Assembly (NCBI GenBank): GCA_018432935.1
Contig: JAHDSF010000012.1
Span: 62,001 to 126,000 of the forward strand
DNA length: 64,000 nt
Direction: 5' to 3'
Source of the DNA: Rhodospirillales bacterium
GTDB lineage: Bacteria > Pseudomonadota > Alphaproteobacteria > Rhodospirillales > Shumkoniaceae
The translations under genes were made by a program, and so were the position numbers. Below, in pieces: positions 54,164 through 63,429 of this stretch; the stretch's first letter is position 1; every line of letters begins with the position of its first letter. Below the pieces are notes generated by a model, which saw only the letters and a program-made list of their open reading frames with translations, made no database searches and was not told where the DNA came from.

Positions 54164-54218
54164 CCCTTCGACAAGCTCAGGACGAGGCCCTCATGCTGAG
54201 CCCGTCGAAGCACGAGGG
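54164..54218. repeat. REP-like palindrome (CTTCGACAAGCTCAG type)
   Basis: An imperfect palindrome: CTTCGACAAGCTCAG (54166-54180) and CTGAGCCCGTCGAAG (54196-54210), complementary but for two bases, within a longer CCCTTCG...CACGAGGG unit. This is a repeat common in the intergenic DNA of many GC-rich bacteria. It lies 93 bases after the SIR2 gene and before prfC. Its minus-strand translation gives the telltale LRRAQHEGLVLSLSK string, so reading frames over it are not genes. Confidence 0.85.
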
Positions 54219-54256
54219 CCCGGCCGTCGCATCACACGCTTTCTCAAATCCGGGAA

Positions 54257-55846
<1,590 letters not shown>

Positions 55847-55930
55847 GTCTCTTCCGTGATGCCGGAGCGTTTCGCCTGCGGGGATGTAGCGACTTTGGCG
55901 GCGCCGCGCCAGAGGTTTTGCCCTTTGGCG

Positions 55931-55966
55931 CAACTGTCGTTTTTGCAAAAGTTTTTGCAAAAGTTG
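55931..55966. repeat. Tandem TTTTGCAAAA palindromes between prfC and FIST
   Basis: Two perfect 12-base direct repeats GTTTTTGCAAAA (55939-55950 and 55951-55962), each containing the palindrome TTTTGCAAAA, bracketed by CAACT (55931-55935) and its complement AGTTG (55962-55966). In such GC-rich DNA this looks like a protein-binding operator or a hairpin. Confidence 0.7.
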
Positions 55967-55992
55967 TAGTTCCGACCCTGGGATGCTATCGT
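55964..55992 (+). promoter_or_regulatory. Possible promoter of the FIST-kinase operon
   Basis: TTGTAG (55964-55969) and TATCGT (55987-55992) are separated by 17 bases and point at the FIST start 28 bases on. Both boxes match the sigma-70 consensus partly. The tandem palindromes overlap or abut the -35, so a bound protein would affect initiation. Confidence 0.4.
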
Positions 55993-56020
55993 TTTCAGTG
56001 CACAAAAACCGGACTTCTGC

Positions 56021-57235
56021 ATGCGCGGATACATCGGGTGGTGCGAGGGCACCAATTCGGCCGAGACGGGCCGGGGCTGCGCCCTGCGGGCCCGCCAAGG
56101 CCTGCCCGCGGGAGTCCGCCCGGGGTGGGCGATCGCCTTCTGCGGCGGCCGCCTCGAGCCGGCTGTAACCTTTGCCGCCCTCCGCCAGGCGCTGGGCGGG
56201 GTCCCGGTGATCGGCGGCGCCGCGGTGGGCGCCATCACCCGCGAGCGCTCCTCTTACAGCGGGTTTGAGTGCGCGGTCGCCGTGTTTCCCAACTCGGCGC
56301 CGAAGCCGATTCTCCTCGTCGAGGGCGACCTGCGCGAGGGCGAGCGCGAGACCGGCCGGCGCCTGGGGGCACGCGTCCGCGCCGCCACCGGAGGGAAGGC
56401 CGCGCCGGTGCTGCTCCTCTACGACAGCGTGAAATCGGCGCCGCCGCCGACCCTGCACCCGGGCAGCGAGATCCTCGACGGCCTGTACGACGGCCTCGAA
56501 GGCAGCGAGGTCCATCTGTTCGGCGGCGGGACGATCAGCGACTTCAACCTGCATGCAAGCTTCGTGTTCGATGGCCACCGCGTCGCCCGGCACGTGGCGG
56601 TGGCCGCCATCCTGCCCGATTTCGTCGGGGTGCGGACCACGATCCTGCACGGCTGCATGCCGTCCAGCGGCTTTCTCGAGGTCACCGGAGTCGCGGGCGC
56701 CGCGATCACCGCCCTGAACGGCCGGCCCGCCCTCGACGTGCTCGAGGAGATCCTGGGCTACCGCATCGACGCGGGCAACGCCGGGGCGCTGTCGCTGGAG
56801 GTCACGCTGGGCGAGAAGCAGGGCGATCCGTTCGCGGCTTACGACGAGTCCGCCTATGTCAGCCGGCTGATCGTCCGCGCCGACGCGGAGACCCGGGCGC
56901 TGGTCTTGTTCGAGCCCGATTTCAAGGTCGGCTCCAGGGTCCAGTTCATGACCCGCGACAACCAGCACATGCTGGCCTCGGTACGCCGCCGGGTCGGCGC
57001 CGTCATGGAAGAGCTCGAGGGCGAGGACTGCCTGCTCGCCCTCTACATCGACTGCGCCGGCAGGACACGCTCGTTCAGCGGCTCCCAGGTCGAGGAAGCG
57101 GCCGTCCTGATCGACCATTGCCGGCCCGAAATCCCGCTGCTCGGCTTCTACTCCGGAGTGGAGATCGCACCCCTGATGGGACGCAGCCGCCCGCTCGATT
57201 GGACCGGCGTGCTGTCGGTCCTCTACGCGAGATGA
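56021..57235 (+). CDS. FIST-domain protein
   Basis: A 404-residue FIST (FIST_N plus FIST_C) protein: GWAIAFCGGRLEPAVTFAALRQ (about 35-56, broken here), VPVIGGAAVGAIT, HLFGGGTISDF, and the FIST_C part with YIDCAGRTRSFSGSQVEEA and IPLLGFYSGVEIAPL. FIST proteins are predicted small-ligand sensors, perhaps of amino acids, that feed signalling partners. Only 7 bases separate it from the histidine kinase, which strongly suggests that it delivers the signal to that kinase. The ATG at 56021 has a weak ribosome site. Confidence 0.87.
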   Translation: MRGYIGWCEGTNSAETGRGCALRARQGLPAGVRPGWAIAFCGGRLEPAVTFAALRQALGGVPVIGGAAVGAITRERSSYSGFECAVAVFPNSAPKPILLVEGDLREGERETGRRLGARVRAATGGKAAPVLLLYDSVKSAPPPTLHPGSEILDGLYDGLEGSEVHLFGGGTISDFNLHASFVFDGHRVARHVAVAAILPDFVGVRTTILHGCMPSSGFLEVTGVAGAAITALNGRPALDVLEEILGYRIDAGNAGALSLEVTLGEKQGDPFAAYDESAYVSRLIVRADAETRALVLFEPDFKVGSRVQFMTRDNQHMLASVRRRVGAVMEELEGEDCLLALYIDCAGRTRSFSGSQVEEAAVLIDHCRPEIPLLGFYSGVEIAPLMGRSRPLDWTGVLSVLYAR

Positions 57236-57242
57236 CTCGCTC

Positions 57243-58976
57243 ATGAACGACGCCAACGACCAGGACCTGCTTCGCGAACTCGAGTTCTATCGCCGCCACT
57301 GCGAGGATATGGGGCAGCGGATCATGCGCCTTCAGGTGGAGCGCGGGCAGGCCCAGCGCGAAGCCTGGCGCAACCACATGATCGCAAAGCTGATCAGCCA
57401 GGCGTACCGGTTCGCGGAGACGGCAAAGAGCACGGCCGAGATCGGCCGCCACGTGGTCAGCCTCGTCCTGGGGACGACCGCCTTCGACCTGGCGATGATC
57501 CTGCAGCGGACGGCCGACGGACGCTTTGCCGTGCTCGAGGCGCTGGGATCGCGACCGCACTCCGGCGGACCGTTTCCGTTCCTGCATGACCCGCCCGAGC
57601 GTTTCCTCGTCAACCCGGCAACCCCCTCGGGGTCGCCCGCCGACGAGTTGCGCCGCAGCATCGGCATGGAGTGCCTGATCTGGGTCTACGACCCGCCTAC
57701 CGGCTATGCCTTCGTGCTGGGGTCCAATTCCGAGTTCTATGCCCAAAGCCGGTTCGATGCCGAGGTGGTGGAGGTTGCCGCCAGCAGCCTGCGGGTGTTC
57801 ATCGAGGTCGCCTCGCGCAAGGACGCCGAACGGGCCTTGCGGGCCAGCGAGGAGCAGAACCGGGCCATCTTCGAGAACGCCGCGGTCGGCATCGTCCTGG
57901 TCGACGAGGAAGGGCATTACCTGCGCGCCAACGGCCGCTTCCACGCCTTGCTTGGGTATCATCCGGGGGAGCTGGTCGGCGCCTCCATGGAAGACACCAA
58001 CCATCCCGAGGATCTGCCGGCGGCACGGCAGACCCTGCGCTGGGCCTGGGAAGGCCGACCATCGCCGTTCCCGCTGGAGAAGCGTTTCGTCCGCAAGGAT
58101 GGGGGCATGGTGTGGGGCAGCGTCTCCTGCGCCCTGGTCCGCGACTCCGAGGGCCAGCCGCTCTACTGCGTTGCGGTGGCGGAGGACGTCACCCAGCGCA
58201 AGCGCGCCGAGGACGAGCTGCGTCAGGCGAAGGATCAGGCCGAACGGGATTCGCGGGCCAAGTCCGAGTTCCTGGCCTCGATGAGCCACGAGCTGCGGAC
58301 GCCGCTGAACTCGATCATCGGCTTCTCCGAGATGATCACGGCCGAGATGTTCGGTCCCGTCGGCGTGCCCCGCTACCTCGAGTATGCCGGCCACATCCAT
58401 ACCAGCGGCCTGCACCTCCTCGACATCGTGGGCGACATCCTCGACCTCGCCAAGATCGAGGCCGGGCACATGGAACTGGACGAGACCGCGATCCGCCTCC
58501 ACCCCCTGGTGGTATCGGTCTTGCCGCTGTTCAGCGAGCGGGCAGCGCATCACCGGCTGACGCTGACCGTCGAGATCCCGCCGACCCTGCCCGAGCTGTG
58601 GGCCGACGAACGCTCGACCAAGCAGATGCTGCTGAACCTGCTGTCCAATGCAGTCAAGTTCACGCCGCTGGGCGGCAGGATCACAATCGGCGCGCGGCTG
58701 GAAGCCGACGGGACGCTGGCCGTCTCGGTAGCGGATACCGGCATCGGTATCGCCGAGGCCGACATCGAGAAGGTGATGGAGCCGTTCGGCCAATCCAGCG
58801 GGACGCTGGGCATGAACGGTGGCGGGACCGGGCTCGGCCTGTCGGTGGTGAAGGCGAAGATCGAGCTGCACGGTGGCAACCTGCGCCTGGAAAGCAGGAT
58901 CGGCGTCGGCACGACCGCGACCCTGTGCTTTCCCGCCTGGCGGGTGAGAGGCGCCGGGGACTCGCCGACCGACTGA
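57243..58976 (+). CDS. GAF-like/PAS sensor histidine kinase partnered with FIST
   Basis: A 577-residue soluble kinase. Residues 1-45 are coiled coil (ELEFYRRHCEDMGQRIMRLQ); about 50-195 is GAF-like; about 205-325 a PAS domain ending DVTQRKRAEDELRQAKDQ; HisKA follows with MSHELRTPLNSIIGFSE (phospho-acceptor His349) and HATPase with LLSNAVKFTP, DTGIGI and GGTGLGLS. No membrane segment or receiver domain. It forms a two-gene unit with FIST and the response regulator lies elsewhere. FIST-linked kinases are known in FIST-domain operons in general; the ligand here is unknown. Confidence 0.9.
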   Translation: MNDANDQDLLRELEFYRRHCEDMGQRIMRLQVERGQAQREAWRNHMIAKLISQAYRFAETAKSTAEIGRHVVSLVLGTTAFDLAMILQRTADGRFAVLEALGSRPHSGGPFPFLHDPPERFLVNPATPSGSPADELRRSIGMECLIWVYDPPTGYAFVLGSNSEFYAQSRFDAEVVEVAASSLRVFIEVASRKDAERALRASEEQNRAIFENAAVGIVLVDEEGHYLRANGRFHALLGYHPGELVGASMEDTNHPEDLPAARQTLRWAWEGRPSPFPLEKRFVRKDGGMVWGSVSCALVRDSEGQPLYCVAVAEDVTQRKRAEDELRQAKDQAERDSRAKSEFLASMSHELRTPLNSIIGFSEMITAEMFGPVGVPRYLEYAGHIHTSGLHLLDIVGDILDLAKIEAGHMELDETAIRLHPLVVSVLPLFSERAAHHRLTLTVEIPPTLPELWADERSTKQMLLNLLSNAVKFTPLGGRITIGARLEADGTLAVSVADTGIGIAEADIEKVMEPFGQSSGTLGMNGGGTGLGLSVVKAKIELHGGNLRLESRIGVGTTATLCFPAWRVRGAGDSPTD

Positions 58977-59046
58977 ATTGACCGCCGGTTGGATTTCCGG
59001 GCCGGGGAAGGTATGGTCGGGCCGCCAACCGTATCCGAGGCCCCGC

Positions 59047-60216
59047 ATGGACCGCATCGCCGTCACCCCACGCAACGACTGGAAGGAGCAGGCCGAGGCG
59101 CACGGATTCGTGTTCCACACCATCGGCGGCGCCCCCTATTGGGACGAAACCCACGCCTACCGCTTCTCGCTGTCGGAAGTGGAAAACGAGATCGAGGACC
59201 CCACCGCCGAGCTGGAACGGATATGCTATCAGGTGGTCGAGCGGGCGGTTTCGGAGGCCGGGCTGCTGCACCGGCTGGCCATTCCCGAACCCTTCCACGA
59301 GCTGGTGCGCACCACCTGGCAGCGCGGCGACAAGAACCTTTACGGCCGCTTCGACTTCGCCTACCGCGACGGCGGCCCCGCCAAGCTGCTGGAGTACAAC
59401 GCCGACACGCCGACCTCGCTGTACGAGAGCTCGGTGTTCCAGTGGCTGTGGCTCGAACAGGCGATGGAGCGCGGCATCATTCCGGAGGGCTGCGACCAGT
59501 TCAACTCGCTGCACGAACGGCTGGTCGACGCCTTCGCGCGCTTCGGCATCAAGCCGGCGCGCCTGCACCTCGGCGCCGTGATGGCGAGCGCCGAGGATCG
59601 CGGCACCGTCGAATACCTGATGGACTGCGCCCTTCAGGGCGGCGTTGACGCCGAGCTCATCGACATGGCCGAGATCGGCGTCGACGCCCAAGGCGACTTC
59701 ACCGATCTCGAGGACCGCGTCATCACCCATCTGTTCAAGCTGTACCCATGGGAGTTCATGGTCCACGAGCCGTTCGGCCGCCACCTGCTGGCCGACCGCG
59801 CCCGGGTCATCGAGCCGGCGTGGAAGATGGTGCTCTCCAACAAGGGGCTGCTGGCCCTGTTGTGGGAGATGAACCCGGGCCATCCGAATTTGCTGCCGGC
59901 GTGGTTTGCGGACGACCCGGCGCGGCCGTGGGAGAAGCTCGGGGGACCGCTGGTCAGGAAGCCGCTGTTGTCGCGCGAAGGCGCCAACGTCGAGATCGTC
60001 GACGGCGCCGCCACGCTGGCCCGGACCGAGGGCGGCTACGGCGCGGAGGGCCACGTCATCCAGGCCTACCACCCGCTGGCGACGTTCGGCGACGACCACG
60101 CGGTGATCGGATCGTGGGTGGTTGCCGGCGAGCCGGCGGGGCTGGGCATCCGCGAGGATGCGACCACGGTGACACAGGACTCCTCGCGCTTCGTGCCCCA
60201 TTTCATCTCAGGTTGA
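59047..60216 (+). CDS. Glutathionylspermidine synthase family protein, YgiC-like
   Basis: A 389-residue ATP-grasp-type protein of the glutathionylspermidine synthase preATP-grasp family: YRFSLSEVENEIEDPTAELE near residue 38, FAYRDGGPAKLLEYNADTPT, then LLWEMNPGHPNLLPA and SREGANVEIV, the ligation and metal region. Short YgiC/YjfC members lack the amidase domain of full Gsp enzymes; their activity is not firmly known, although a peptide ligase-like role is suspected. ATG 59047. Downstream on the same strand come a cyclic-nucleotide-binding-like protein and a DUF1190 (YgiB-like) lipoprotein. Confidence 0.88.
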   Translation: MDRIAVTPRNDWKEQAEAHGFVFHTIGGAPYWDETHAYRFSLSEVENEIEDPTAELERICYQVVERAVSEAGLLHRLAIPEPFHELVRTTWQRGDKNLYGRFDFAYRDGGPAKLLEYNADTPTSLYESSVFQWLWLEQAMERGIIPEGCDQFNSLHERLVDAFARFGIKPARLHLGAVMASAEDRGTVEYLMDCALQGGVDAELIDMAEIGVDAQGDFTDLEDRVITHLFKLYPWEFMVHEPFGRHLLADRARVIEPAWKMVLSNKGLLALLWEMNPGHPNLLPAWFADDPARPWEKLGGPLVRKPLLSREGANVEIVDGAATLARTEGGYGAEGHVIQAYHPLATFGDDHAVIGSWVVAGEPAGLGIREDATTVTQDSSRFVPHFISG

Positions 60217-60235
60217 GCGGAAGAGGAGACTTCCC

Positions 60236-60727
60236 GTGTCTTGTCGCTTGATGATGTCGGTGCTGCTGGTTGCCGCCTGCGTGTCCGGAGCGCGGGCTGC
60301 GGACACCGCAGCGGCGCTGGCAGGTTCGGACCTTTTCGCCGCCCTGGCGCCTGCCGAGGTCGAACGGCTCGGCGCGCTGGCGGAGGTCCGGTCCTTCGCC
60401 TCCGGCGCAACCCTGATGAAGCGCGGCGAGCGCATCGACGCCATCTATATCCTCGAGGCCGGGACGGCCGAGGTCCGGCTGGCCGACGGCCGCGCGGTCG
60501 CCAGCGTCGGCAAGGGTGTCACCCTGGGCGAGATGGAGTTTGCCGACGGCGGCCCGCTCAGCGCGTCGGTCGTCATGACCGCGCCCGGCGAAGCGATCCT
60601 CATCGATGCAGCGAGGCTGCGCGCGTTCCTCGAGGCGAACCCCGCCGTCGGCTACCGGGTTATGGACAACATCGCCCGCAAGATCAGCGCCAACCTGCGG
60701 CGCATGAACGAAGCCCGCTGCCCCTGA
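60236..60727 (+). CDS. Exported cyclic-nucleotide-binding-fold protein
   Basis: A 163-residue protein with an N-terminal signal (residues 1-21, ending ARA-A; a lipobox-like VAAC at 12-15 is also possible) followed by one cNMP-binding beta-roll (33-160): LFAALAPAEVERLGAL, FASGATLMKRGERIDAIYIL and VGKGVTLGEMEFADGG. The phosphate-binding cassette keeps Gly98-Glu99 but lacks the Arg of the usual R(S/T)A, since it reads GGPLSAS, so cAMP binding is doubtful. A periplasmic location for this fold is unusual. GTG 60236 follows GAGGAGA. It lies between the YgiC-like and YgiB-like genes. Confidence 0.78.
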   Translation: MSCRLMMSVLLVAACVSGARAADTAAALAGSDLFAALAPAEVERLGALAEVRSFASGATLMKRGERIDAIYILEAGTAEVRLADGRAVASVGKGVTLGEMEFADGGPLSASVVMTAPGEAILIDAARLRAFLEANPAVGYRVMDNIARKISANLRRMNEARCP

Positions 60728-60798
60728 GGAATGACCATATTCTGTTGACCGCCGAAAGCCCGGCAGGTCAGAATGAAGCACCGATAGTGGAGGATCAC

Positions 60799-61359
60799 GT
60801 GCGCCGTTCGCGCTTTATTGCCCTCGTCTCGATGGGAACCGCCACCCTCGCCCTGACCGCATGCGAGGACGCCACCCAGACCACCGTGTTCGAAAACCTT
60901 GACCAGTGCGTCCAGAGCCGGCTGTACAGCCAGGAAGAATGCCAGGCCAACTTCCAGGCGGCCACGACGGTCCATCGACAGGCGGCGCCGACCTTCGCGA
61001 GCCGCAGCGATTGCGAAGCCGACTTCGGCGCGGGCCAGTGCGAACCGGCTCCGCAGCAACAGCAGCAACAGGCCGCCCACGGCGGCGGCTCGCTGTTCAT
61101 GCCGCTGATGCTCGGCTACATGATGGGGTCGATGTCGTCGGCCGGCCGCGCGGTGCAGCCGCAGCCGCTCTATCGCGCCTACGAGGGCGGCGCGCGGGGA
61201 CCCTTCCGCACCGCCGGAGGCACCTCGGTGGCGGCCCGGCCCGGCCCGACGACGGTCGACGCCAAAAGCGCCGTGGCGAAGGCGCCGACCCGCTCGGCCA
61301 CCCTCGCCCGCGGCGGCTTCGGCGGCCGCGCCGCATCCTTCGCCAGCGCCGGCGGCTGA
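60799..61359 (+). CDS. DUF1190 (YgiB-like) lipoprotein
   Basis: A 186-residue protein: MRRSRFIALVSMGTATLALTAC (broken at about 18) is a signal with lipobox LTAC (Cys22). Cysteine-containing repeats follow (LDQCVQSRLYSQEECQANF, SDCEADFGAGQCEP), then a poly-Gln stretch near residue 90, glycine-methionine-rich MLGYMMGSM and a low-complexity C terminus with RGGFGGRAASF. This matches DUF1190/YgiB, the frequent partner of YgiC. GTG 60799 has GGAGG five bases upstream. It is 71 bases after the cyclic-nucleotide-binding-like gene. Confidence 0.82.
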   Translation: MRRSRFIALVSMGTATLALTACEDATQTTVFENLDQCVQSRLYSQEECQANFQAATTVHRQAAPTFASRSDCEADFGAGQCEPAPQQQQQQAAHGGGSLFMPLMLGYMMGSMSSAGRAVQPQPLYRAYEGGARGPFRTAGGTSVAARPGPTTVDAKSAVAKAPTRSATLARGGFGGRAASFASAGG

Positions 61360-61362
61360 GGC

Positions 61363-62130
61363 CTAGACGATCACCACCGCGCGGACGAAGGGGCTGCCGC
61401 CCCCCTCGCGGGCGAGCGCGATCCGGCGCCGCCCGTTTTCGTCGACGCCCAGGCGAGCCTCGACGCGATCGCCGAGCCGGCATTCGGCACGGTAGGCGAT
61501 GTCGAGCGCCGCCGGCTGGAACGGACGCGGCGCGACGCCGTAAAGCGAATCCAGCACCCAGGCGGCGAGGCGGGCGTTGTTGACGTGACTCTGCAGATCG
61601 AGGTCCGAAGGCCGCGGCACCACGGTGCCGGTGCGCTCCACCGCCTCCGGCTCCGGAACCGACGCCCCCTCGAACTCCAGCGCGCCGGGCGCCATCACCG
61701 CGATCCTCTTCTCGGCCACCGCGCCCAGAGGCCGCGGGCGGCGCCGTTCGAGGTCGATGATCGCCCAGGCGGTCGTCGCCACCCCGATCAGCGGTCCGGT
61801 GCCATCGTCCGCCCATAGGGCGAAGTCGCGGTATGCCTTGCCGAGTTCGAGCTGGCGCGGCCAGGTGGCGACAGCGACCCGCTCGCCGGTCGCCGGATAG
61901 CGTCGCATCCGCACGTACAGGCGCGCCAGCACCCAGGCGAGCCCGTTCTCCCGGGTCCAGTCGAGTCCGACGCCGAGGCTTTCCGCATGCTTGGTCGCGG
62001 CCTCCTGAAGCCAGCCGATCACCGCCGGCAGGGCGAGGCAGCCGTCCTCGGCGGCCTCCAGGATGCGGACCCGGAACGAGTCGCGACCCGCCGCCTCGGG
62101 CGCCGTGAACGTTTCGGGGATCGGCTGCAT
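61363..62130 (-). CDS. Acyl-ACP thioesterase-like protein
   Basis: A 255-residue double-hotdog protein of the acyl-ACP thioesterase family. First hotdog: FRVRILEAAEDGCLALPAV, LQEAATKHAESLGVG, AWVLARLYVRM. Second: LDLQSHVNNARLAAWVLDSL (with the catalytic-type Asn/His region) near residue 180. It hydrolyses acyl-ACP to a free fatty acid. The ATG 62130 follows GGGGA. It converges on the DUF1190 gene with a 3-base gap and lies 13 bases after the cupin gene on its strand, so the three minus-strand genes 61363-63384 may be one unit. Confidence 0.85.
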   Translation of the reverse strand: MQPIPETFTAPEAAGRDSFRVRILEAAEDGCLALPAVIGWLQEAATKHAESLGVGLDWTRENGLAWVLARLYVRMRRYPATGERVAVATWPRQLELGKAYRDFALWADDGTGPLIGVATTAWAIIDLERRRPRPLGAVAEKRIAVMAPGALEFEGASVPEPEAVERTGTVVPRPSDLDLQSHVNNARLAAWVLDSLYGVAPRPFQPAALDIAYRAECRLGDRVEARLGVDENGRRRIALAREGGGSPFVRAVVIV

Positions 62131-62143
62131 GGCGGTCCCCGGG

Positions 62144-62485
62144 TCAGTCGACGATGAAGAGCCTAGCCCCGACCGCCGTCCGTGAGCGGTGCGGCTCTGC
62201 CCCGTCCGCCACCTGATAGCTCGTGCCGGGCTTGAGGACGAAGGTGCGGCCGTCGGCGAGCGTCGTCTCCAGTTCGCCTTCGAGGCACAGCAGGATGTGG
62301 CCTTTCTCGCACCAGTGGTTGGCAATGTAGCCGGCGGAGTATTCGACCATGCGGACGCGGATCTGGTTCTCCTCGGGTCCGAAGCTGCGCGTCCGCCACA
62401 ACGCCTCGCCGGCGTCGCCGGCGTGCCGGGTCGGCTCCAGCGCCGACCACTCGGTGGTCCCGAATGGGATCTCGGTCATCTTCAT
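62144..62485 (-). CDS. DHCW-motif cupin-fold protein
   Basis: A 113-residue cupin. The motif NHWCEKGH (56-63) followed by ILLCLEGELETTLADG fits the DHCW group of small cupins, where His, Cys and His may bind metal. The second cupin motif, with LKPGTSYQVADGAEPHRS, is present. The ATG 62485 overlaps the epimerase stop (ATGA). Function unknown. Confidence 0.82.
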   Translation of the reverse strand: MKMTEIPFGTTEWSALEPTRHAGDAGEALWRTRSFGPEENQIRVRMVEYSAGYIANHWCEKGHILLCLEGELETTLADGRTFVLKPGTSYQVADGAEPHRSRTAVGARLFIVD

Positions 62486-63384
62486 CGCTCGTCCGCCCCC
62501 TCCTCTGTCTCCGCCGCCAGCACGGCTGCCAGTCCGGCGCGGTAATCGGGATAGCGCAGACGGACACCGAGTTCACGCCCGATCTTGGCATTGCTGACGC
62601 GACGGCTTTCCGCCCAGAAGCTGCGGGCCATCGGCGACAGCGCCGGAGCGACCTCGTCATAGTCCTGCAGCGGCGGCGGCGCGAGGCCGAGCAGCCGGCA
62701 GGCATGCGCCACCACTTCCGCCTGCGGCGCCGGCTCGTCGTCGCAGACGTTGTAGACGGCCCCGGGATCGGGCCTCCCCATCGAGGCTTCCAGCACCGCC
62801 ACGATGTCCTCGACGTGGATGCGCGAGAACAGGTGCCCTGGCCGGTCGATGCGCTTGGCGCGGCCGGCGCGGACCTGGTCGAAGACGCTGCGGTCGGGCC
62901 CGTAGATCCCCGCCAGCCGAAAGACGTGGAGCGGCAGCCCGCTCGCCTGCCAGGCCTGCTCGGCCGCCAGTCGGCGCATGCTGCGCTCGGCCTGCGGCCG
63001 TGGCGGCGTCGCCTCGTCCACCACCGAACCGGCGGCGTCGCCGTAAACGCCGGTGGTCGAGAGGTATCCCGCCCATTCGAGAGTATCCAGGCCGGCAAGC
63101 GTGCCGCCGTGGCAGTCGAGCACCGGGTCGCCGTGCTGATCGGGCGGCACGGTCGACAGGACGTGGGTGATGCCGGCGAGGACGGCGACCGGATCCGGCA
63201 GCGGCCGCTCGCGGTCGAAGGCCAAGACCTCGCAGCCTTGCGCCGCGAGGGCCCGCGCCTCCTCGGGACGGCGTGACGTCCCCGCCACCCGCCATCCCAG
63301 GCGCAGGAAATGCCGTGCGACCGCGCCGCCGGTGAAACCGAGGCCGAAACAGAAGAGGCGCGAGTTCGTCAACGCATCTCTCAT
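62482..63384 (-). CDS. NAD(P)-binding epimerase-type protein, YeeZ-like
   Basis: A 300-residue extended-SDR-like protein: FCFGLGFTGGAVARHFL (11-27) is the dinucleotide loop; ITHVLSTVPPDQ, GYLSTTGVYGD (active-site-like Tyr), and RIHVEDIVAVLEASM. The pattern matches the YeeZ group, whose members are thought to act on sugars or as unusual SDR proteins; the usual YxxxK is not evident. Its stop overlaps the cupin start. A 45-base gap separates it from the diguanylate cyclase. Confidence 0.83.
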   Translation of the reverse strand: MRDALTNSRLFCFGLGFTGGAVARHFLRLGWRVAGTSRRPEEARALAAQGCEVLAFDRERPLPDPVAVLAGITHVLSTVPPDQHGDPVLDCHGGTLAGLDTLEWAGYLSTTGVYGDAAGSVVDEATPPRPQAERSMRRLAAEQAWQASGLPLHVFRLAGIYGPDRSVFDQVRAGRAKRIDRPGHLFSRIHVEDIVAVLEASMGRPDPGAVYNVCDDEPAPQAEVVAHACRLLGLAPPPLQDYDEVAPALSPMARSFWAESRRVSNAKIGRELGVRLRYPDYRAGLAAVLAAETEEGADER

Positions 63385-63429
63385 CCGGCGAGACGCCGGC
63401 CTGTCCTTTTCCCGAAAACGCCCGCCGAT

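Noticed and set aside
54016-54213. Small minus-strand gene beginning MLRRAQHEG
   Set aside because: This is the typical translation of a widespread intergenic palindrome; the DNA is a repeat, not a gene.
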